This document shows positions 33,638-35,227 of a DNA stretch of 35,227 bases, piece by piece. Source of the stretch: Funneliformis mosseae (taxonomy: Eukaryota; Glomeromycota; Glomeromycetes; Glomerales; Glomeraceae); contig CAJVPP010000348.1 in NCBI GenBank assembly GCA_910592005.1, forward strand, positions 1 to 35,227, in the 5' to 3' direction. The position numbers and the translations under genes were made by a program. Under the pieces are notes generated by a model. That model had not been told where the DNA came from, searched no databases, and saw only the letters and a list, made by a program, of their open reading frames with translations. How positions within the stretch are numbered: position 1 is the stretch's first letter; each line of letters starts with the position of its first letter.

Positions 33638-35093
33638 ATGAAAAGAATAGTTAAAACTGTTAAATGAAAAGTAGTTAAAACTGTTAAACATAAGACTCAG
33701 ATTGTAAAATGAATACAAAATTCATATTCAGTTGAATATAAAAAGAAATTATTATTTATGCAAGAAACTATGAAAATAATAAAGTAGCAAGATACTTTGA
33801 TATTGATCGTAATATGATAAGTCAGTAAGTAAATGCAAGTTTAAAATAAATGAGTAAAACTAAGGAGAAAAATAAGCAGGTTAGCTTTAGTAGAAAAGCC
33901 TTATTTCTAGAAGCAGAGAAAAAACTTTATACTTAGATTATATAACAAAGAAAACAGAGTCTTTTAGTGACTTATATAATCATAAGAAACAAAATATTGA
34001 AGATCTTAAAAGAACCTGAAATGGTGGTTCTTTATGGTAATATAGGTAAAAACTTTAAAATATCTTAACGTTGAATATTAAGCTTTATAAAAAGATTTAA
34101 TTTAGCATTACATAGACAAACTAAAATTTCACAGAAACTTTCTGATGAAACTCAGGAACAACTAGAGAAATTTTATTAATTCATTAAAAATTTAAGGATT
34201 GAAAAGTTGTTTAAACTGAATAACATTATTAATATGGATCAAACTTTAGTTTGATTTAATATGGCCAGTTTTTATACAATTAACTCTAAAGGAGAGAAGA
34301 CAGTTTATATTTGAGCTACAGGAAATAAAAGAAACTGATTCATAGTAGTTCTGTGCTGCAGGTATCATTTTTTTATTTTTTATTTTTTATTTCTTTTACT
34401 TTTCTTGTCTTTTTTACTTAATTTTTTTTTCTTTATTTGATTTTTTAATCTTATAATAAACAGGCTTAAATTCTTATCAATTTGTATTTTTAAAGGCAAA
34501 CAAATGCTACATAAAAAAAAATGCTTCTGGAAGTCATCATTTAGTTTTAAACTAACGGTTGAATAGATACCAATTTGATGCAGAAATATATAGATTATTT
34601 TAATAATATAAGGGTAAGAAATGGAATATGAGAAAATCTGGCAATACTTATTTACGATTCATTTAGAAATCAATTAGAAGATTTGATTAAAAAAAGATTT
34701 TATGAAAGTGATGTCTATCTCGTGATAATCTCAGGCAGATTGACAAGTAAATACCAACTACTTGATGTCTTCATTAATAAGCTATTTAAGGATAATCTTT
34801 GAAAAGAATAGCATTCTTGGATGGCAGATGATGATGCTGGAGAAACCGTCTCAGAAAATCTTCGCTGTGCAAGTCTTAGTAATGTATATTTATAGATAAA
34901 ATGTTTGTGAGAGGGTATTTTTATTGATATAATTGTTAAGTCCTTTAAAAAGTATAATATTTCAAATGATTTGAACTCAGGTAATATTAGTGATGATAAT
35001 GTTAATGATTATAATAATGATTATAACGATAATAATTATGATGATAATATTACTAATAATAATTCTAATACTACTATTAGTAAGAATAATTAG
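33638..35093 (+). pseudogene. Transposase remnant of copy A2 (HTH_CenpB + DDE_1)
   Basis: The frame opens at 33638; the first 17 bases of ATAGTTAAAACTGTTAA are tandemly duplicated near 33648 and 33672. The N-terminus KVVKTVKHKTQIVK aligns with copy A1, with TGA where A1 has Trp. It continues IIIYARNYENNKVARYFDID, then KLSDETQEQLEKFY and the first DDE motif INMDQTLV, with TGA (34252-34254) in place of the Trp of the usual VWF. YTINSKGEKTVYI follows, then TGA (34312-34314) where Arg fits. A GT-AG intron (about 34362-34464) precedes LKFLSICIFKGKQ. The last part contains MRKSGN, KKRFYESD, HSWMADDDAGETVSENL and a tail of Asn/Asp repeats ending in TAG (35091-35093). Frameshifts and stops make it inactive. 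Confidence 0.7.
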
Positions 35094-35102
35094 AGTTCCA
35101 GA

Positions 35103-35192
35103 TGAGTCAAGTTAACTTACGAGTCAGATAAGCCAAGTCAATTTTAAATTGAGTCAAGTTTATGTTTTTTTGACTCAATGATTTGTGAGTCA
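35103..35192. repeat. Cluster of TGA(G/C)TCA motifs at the right edge
   Basis: Exact TGAGTCA occurs at 35103, 35150 and 35186, and TGACTCA at 35171, most extending to GAGTCAAGT. Partial copies (CGAGTCAG, CCAAGTCAA, CAAGTCGAG) fill the spaces. The final bases 35210-35223 form GTTAAATATTTAAC. The motif equals the AP-1/Gcn4 core, but the repetition just after a transposase suggests subterminal repeats of the element. Confidence 0.6.
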
Positions 35193-35227
35193 AGTCAAAT
35201 TCAAGTCGAGTTAAATATTTAACTTGA

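Larger units (their letters stand above)
33402..35227 (+). mobile_element. Jerky/CENP-B-type DDE transposon (copy A2), truncated by window edge
   Basis: The 5' part can be aligned with copy A1. Upstream of the palindrome, CTACTATATTCTTCTG here corresponds to ATACCGTATTCCTCCG there, with nearly all changes C to T or G to A. The region about 33402-33430 may correspond to the A1 terminus but is too diverged to fix the end. A plus-strand transposase remnant follows. The 3' terminus is not in the window. Confidence 0.55.

Overview
The window is nuclear DNA from a fungus, most probably an arbuscular mycorrhizal fungus (Glomeromycotina, Rhizophagus-like). The evidence is very high AT content, genes carrying five to seven short GT-AG introns, many decayed DNA transposons, and a 7-dehydrocholesterol reductase gene. 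Ergosterol-making fungi normally lack that enzyme, but it fits the delta-5 (24-alkyl-cholesterol) sterols reported for these fungi. Genes are read with the standard code: all five intact genes end in TAA, TAG or TGA and also use CAA/CAG for Gln.

Layout. (1) 1-11072 is an extremely AT-rich flank. It holds a 9-bp coding-register repeat at the left edge, a short unidentified open segment (4285-4455, minus), the ruins of a multi-exon gene with a PD-(D/E)XK-nuclease-like core (4927-8118, plus), and a decayed CENP-B/Jerky-type DDE transposon (about 9339-11072). (2) About 11073-23035 is a less AT-rich gene island with five intact-looking genes: an MME1/YMR166C-type mitochondrial carrier (plus, 8 exons), a DHCR7-type sterol reductase (minus, 8 exons), the SSU-processome KH protein KRR1 (plus, 8 exons), a UBE2Q-like E2 (minus, 6 exons), and a 95-residue secreted protein with 12 cysteines (minus, 1 exon). 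The carrier and DHCR7 are convergent, DHCR7 and KRR1 are divergent across 209 bp, and KRR1 and the E2 are convergent. (3) About 23040-35227 is again AT-rich and transposon-dominated. It holds a DDE_3/IS630-like element with TIRs and TA duplication (23584-26754), a pogo/Tigger-like element with TIRs and TA duplication (27725-30985) interrupted by a 587-bp solo LTR (28779-29365), and a second Jerky-type element running off the right edge.

How the parts relate. The island genes are housekeeping genes (mitochondrial transport, sterol synthesis, ribosome assembly, ubiquitin transfer) plus one candidate effector beside the repeat boundary. The transposase remnants share one decay pattern: Gln codons have become TAA/TAG, Trp has become TGA, catalytic Asp has become Asn. 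These are all C-to-T or G-to-A changes, as expected from cytosine methylation/deamination or a RIP-like process confined to repeats. The solo LTR keeps many CpGs and looks younger than the element it interrupts. Exon boundaries were derived by hand from splice sites, frame continuity and remembered family sequences; no database search was run.
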